Source: Candidatus Parcubacteria bacterium (GTDB lineage: Bacteria > Patescibacteriota > Patescibacteriia > CAIXNZ01). Taken from it: a stretch of 35,482 nt of DNA. Below, piece by piece: positions 34,362 to 35,482 of this stretch (within the stretch, counting starts at the first letter, position 1; the number at the start of each line of letters is the position of its first letter). The notes under the pieces were generated by a model, which saw only the letters and a list, made by a program, of their open reading frames with translations, was not told the DNA's origin and did not search any database. The stretch is from assembly GCA_026395675.1 (NCBI GenBank), contig JAPLYF010000030.1, positions 1 through 35,482 of the forward strand, read 5' to 3'. Both the position numbers and the translations under genes were made by a program.

Positions 34362-35482
34362 ATGCCCAAACAACCTCAAACCATATTCACCTGCTCTAAA
34401 TGCGGCGCGCAATTCCCTAAATGGATTGGTCGCTGTGCTTCTTGCGGCGCTTGGGGAACTGTCACTGAAGAAATCCAATCCCCAATCTCTAATCTCCAAT
34501 CTCCAATCCCAAAAATTGATAAGGATCAGCTGATTGATTTCCAAAAAACGCCGCCGCCGAGCCACGCCAGATTGCAAACCCAGATCTCGGAATTTGACCG
34601 AGTACTAGGCGGCGGAATTGTCATCGGTAGCTTGATTTTACTGGGTGGCGAGCCAGGCATTGGCAAATCAACCCTAGTTTTGCAAATCTGTGACCAGATC
34701 AAATCCCCTATTTTATATGTTTCAGGTGAAGAATCAGCTTCCCAGATTAAAATGAGAATTGACAGATTAAATCTGGATTTTGCCAATTTAAAATTCCTTG
34801 GCGAGAATAACATGGAAAGAATCGTGGCCTTTGCCATTGAAGAAAAACCTAGTTTACTAATAATTGACTCAATTCAAACCTTATACTCCTCTGAATTGCC
34901 TTCTGAAGCTGGCTCAATTAACCAAGTGCGAATCTGCACGGTTAAACTTTTAGAAATTGCTAAAAAATTTAATATCCCGATTTTAATTATCGGCCATATA
35001 ACCAAAGACGGCCTGGTGGCCGGCCCCAAATCATTGGAACATTTAGTTGACGCTGTCCTCTACCTTGAAAGTTCAAGCAAAGATGATTTCCGCCTTTTGC
35101 GCTGCACCAAAAACCGTTTTGGCTCTACCAATGAATTGGGAGTATTCAATATGACCAGCCAGGGCTTGCTGGAAGTTAAAAATCCTTCTGAACTTTTTCT
35201 GCCGCAAAACCAGGAGCCGATTTCCGGCTCTGCTCTCACCTGCATAATGGAAGGCAGCCGGCCGTTTTTAATTGAAGTCCAGGCCCTAGCCAGTAAAACT
35301 CTATTTGGCTATCCCCAAAGAAAAACCGCTGGCTTTGATTTAAATAGATTGCAGATGTTAATCGCGGTCTTAATTAAAAGAGCTAATATTCCTTTAGTTA
35401 ACCAGGATGTGCATCTTAATGTCACTGGCGGTTTGAAAATCACGGAAACCGGCGCTGATTTGGCTGTTTGCCTGGCTATTAT
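34362..35482 (+). CDS. radA: DNA repair protein RadA (C-terminus beyond right edge)
   Basis: ATG 34362: MPKQPQTIFTCSKCGAQFPKWIGRCASCGAWGTV (Zn finger), GGGIVIGSLILLGGEPGIGKSTLVLQI (Walker A), LYVSGEESASQIKMR, KNRFGSTNELGVF (KNRFG). Missing from the ORF track because it is open at the window edge. Confidence 0.95.
   Translation, partial: MPKQPQTIFTCSKCGAQFPKWIGRCASCGAWGTVTEEIQSPISNLQSPIPKIDKDQLIDFQKTPPPSHARLQTQISEFDRVLGGGIVIGSLILLGGEPGIGKSTLVLQICDQIKSPILYVSGEESASQIKMRIDRLNLDFANLKFLGENNMERIVAFAIEEKPSLLIIDSIQTLYSSELPSEAGSINQVRICTVKLLEIAKKFNIPILIIGHITKDGLVAGPKSLEHLVDAVLYLESSSKDDFRLLRCTKNRFGSTNELGVFNMTSQGLLEVKNPSELFLPQNQEPISGSALTCIMEGSRPFLIEVQALASKTLFGYPQRKTAGFDLNRLQMLIAVLIKRANIPLVNQDVHLNVTGGLKITETGADLAVCLAI

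Noticed and set aside
1-35482. CRISPR arrays, rRNA genes, transposase or integrase genes, prophage modules
   Set aside because: No regularly spaced direct repeats, rRNA signatures or recognisable recombinase domains were seen; repeats present are palindromic and dispersed.

Overview
The window is an AT-rich bacterial segment. Gene content (homodimer-type GlyRS, DUF4012 protein, DUF475/TerC-like protein, VirB2-like Cys-rich pilin protein, compact PheST, lone DapB) suggests Candidate Phyla Radiation / Patescibacteria; this is inference. Mostly minus-strand housekeeping genes are present: glyS (5' part), frr, holB, mreB, glycosyltransferases, acyP, dapB, pheT, pheS, rseP, murI and a phosphomannomutase. 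Plus-strand genes include a DUF475 protein, a flavodoxin-like reductase, lemA, htpX, a DsbA-like / Cys-rich VirB2-like surface cluster, and radA (5' part). Main signals beyond the genes: (1) several families of small GC-rich palindromic elements inserted into AT-rich intergenic repeats, with apparent empty and filled sites and short flanking direct repeats. One family sits inside two essential genes (pheT and murI) in different reading frames, comparable to Rickettsia palindromic elements. (2) Three promoter-to-terminator non-coding transcription units, one of them about 295 nt and highly structured (23553-23848). (3) An unusual cassette at 14175-16890: two small RNA units, then an unknown multi-TM protein with a perfect Shine-Dalgarno, then a predicted beta-barrel protein. 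(4) A glycosyltransferase that has lost its DXD region, and a readthrough-type in-frame stop at 30193.
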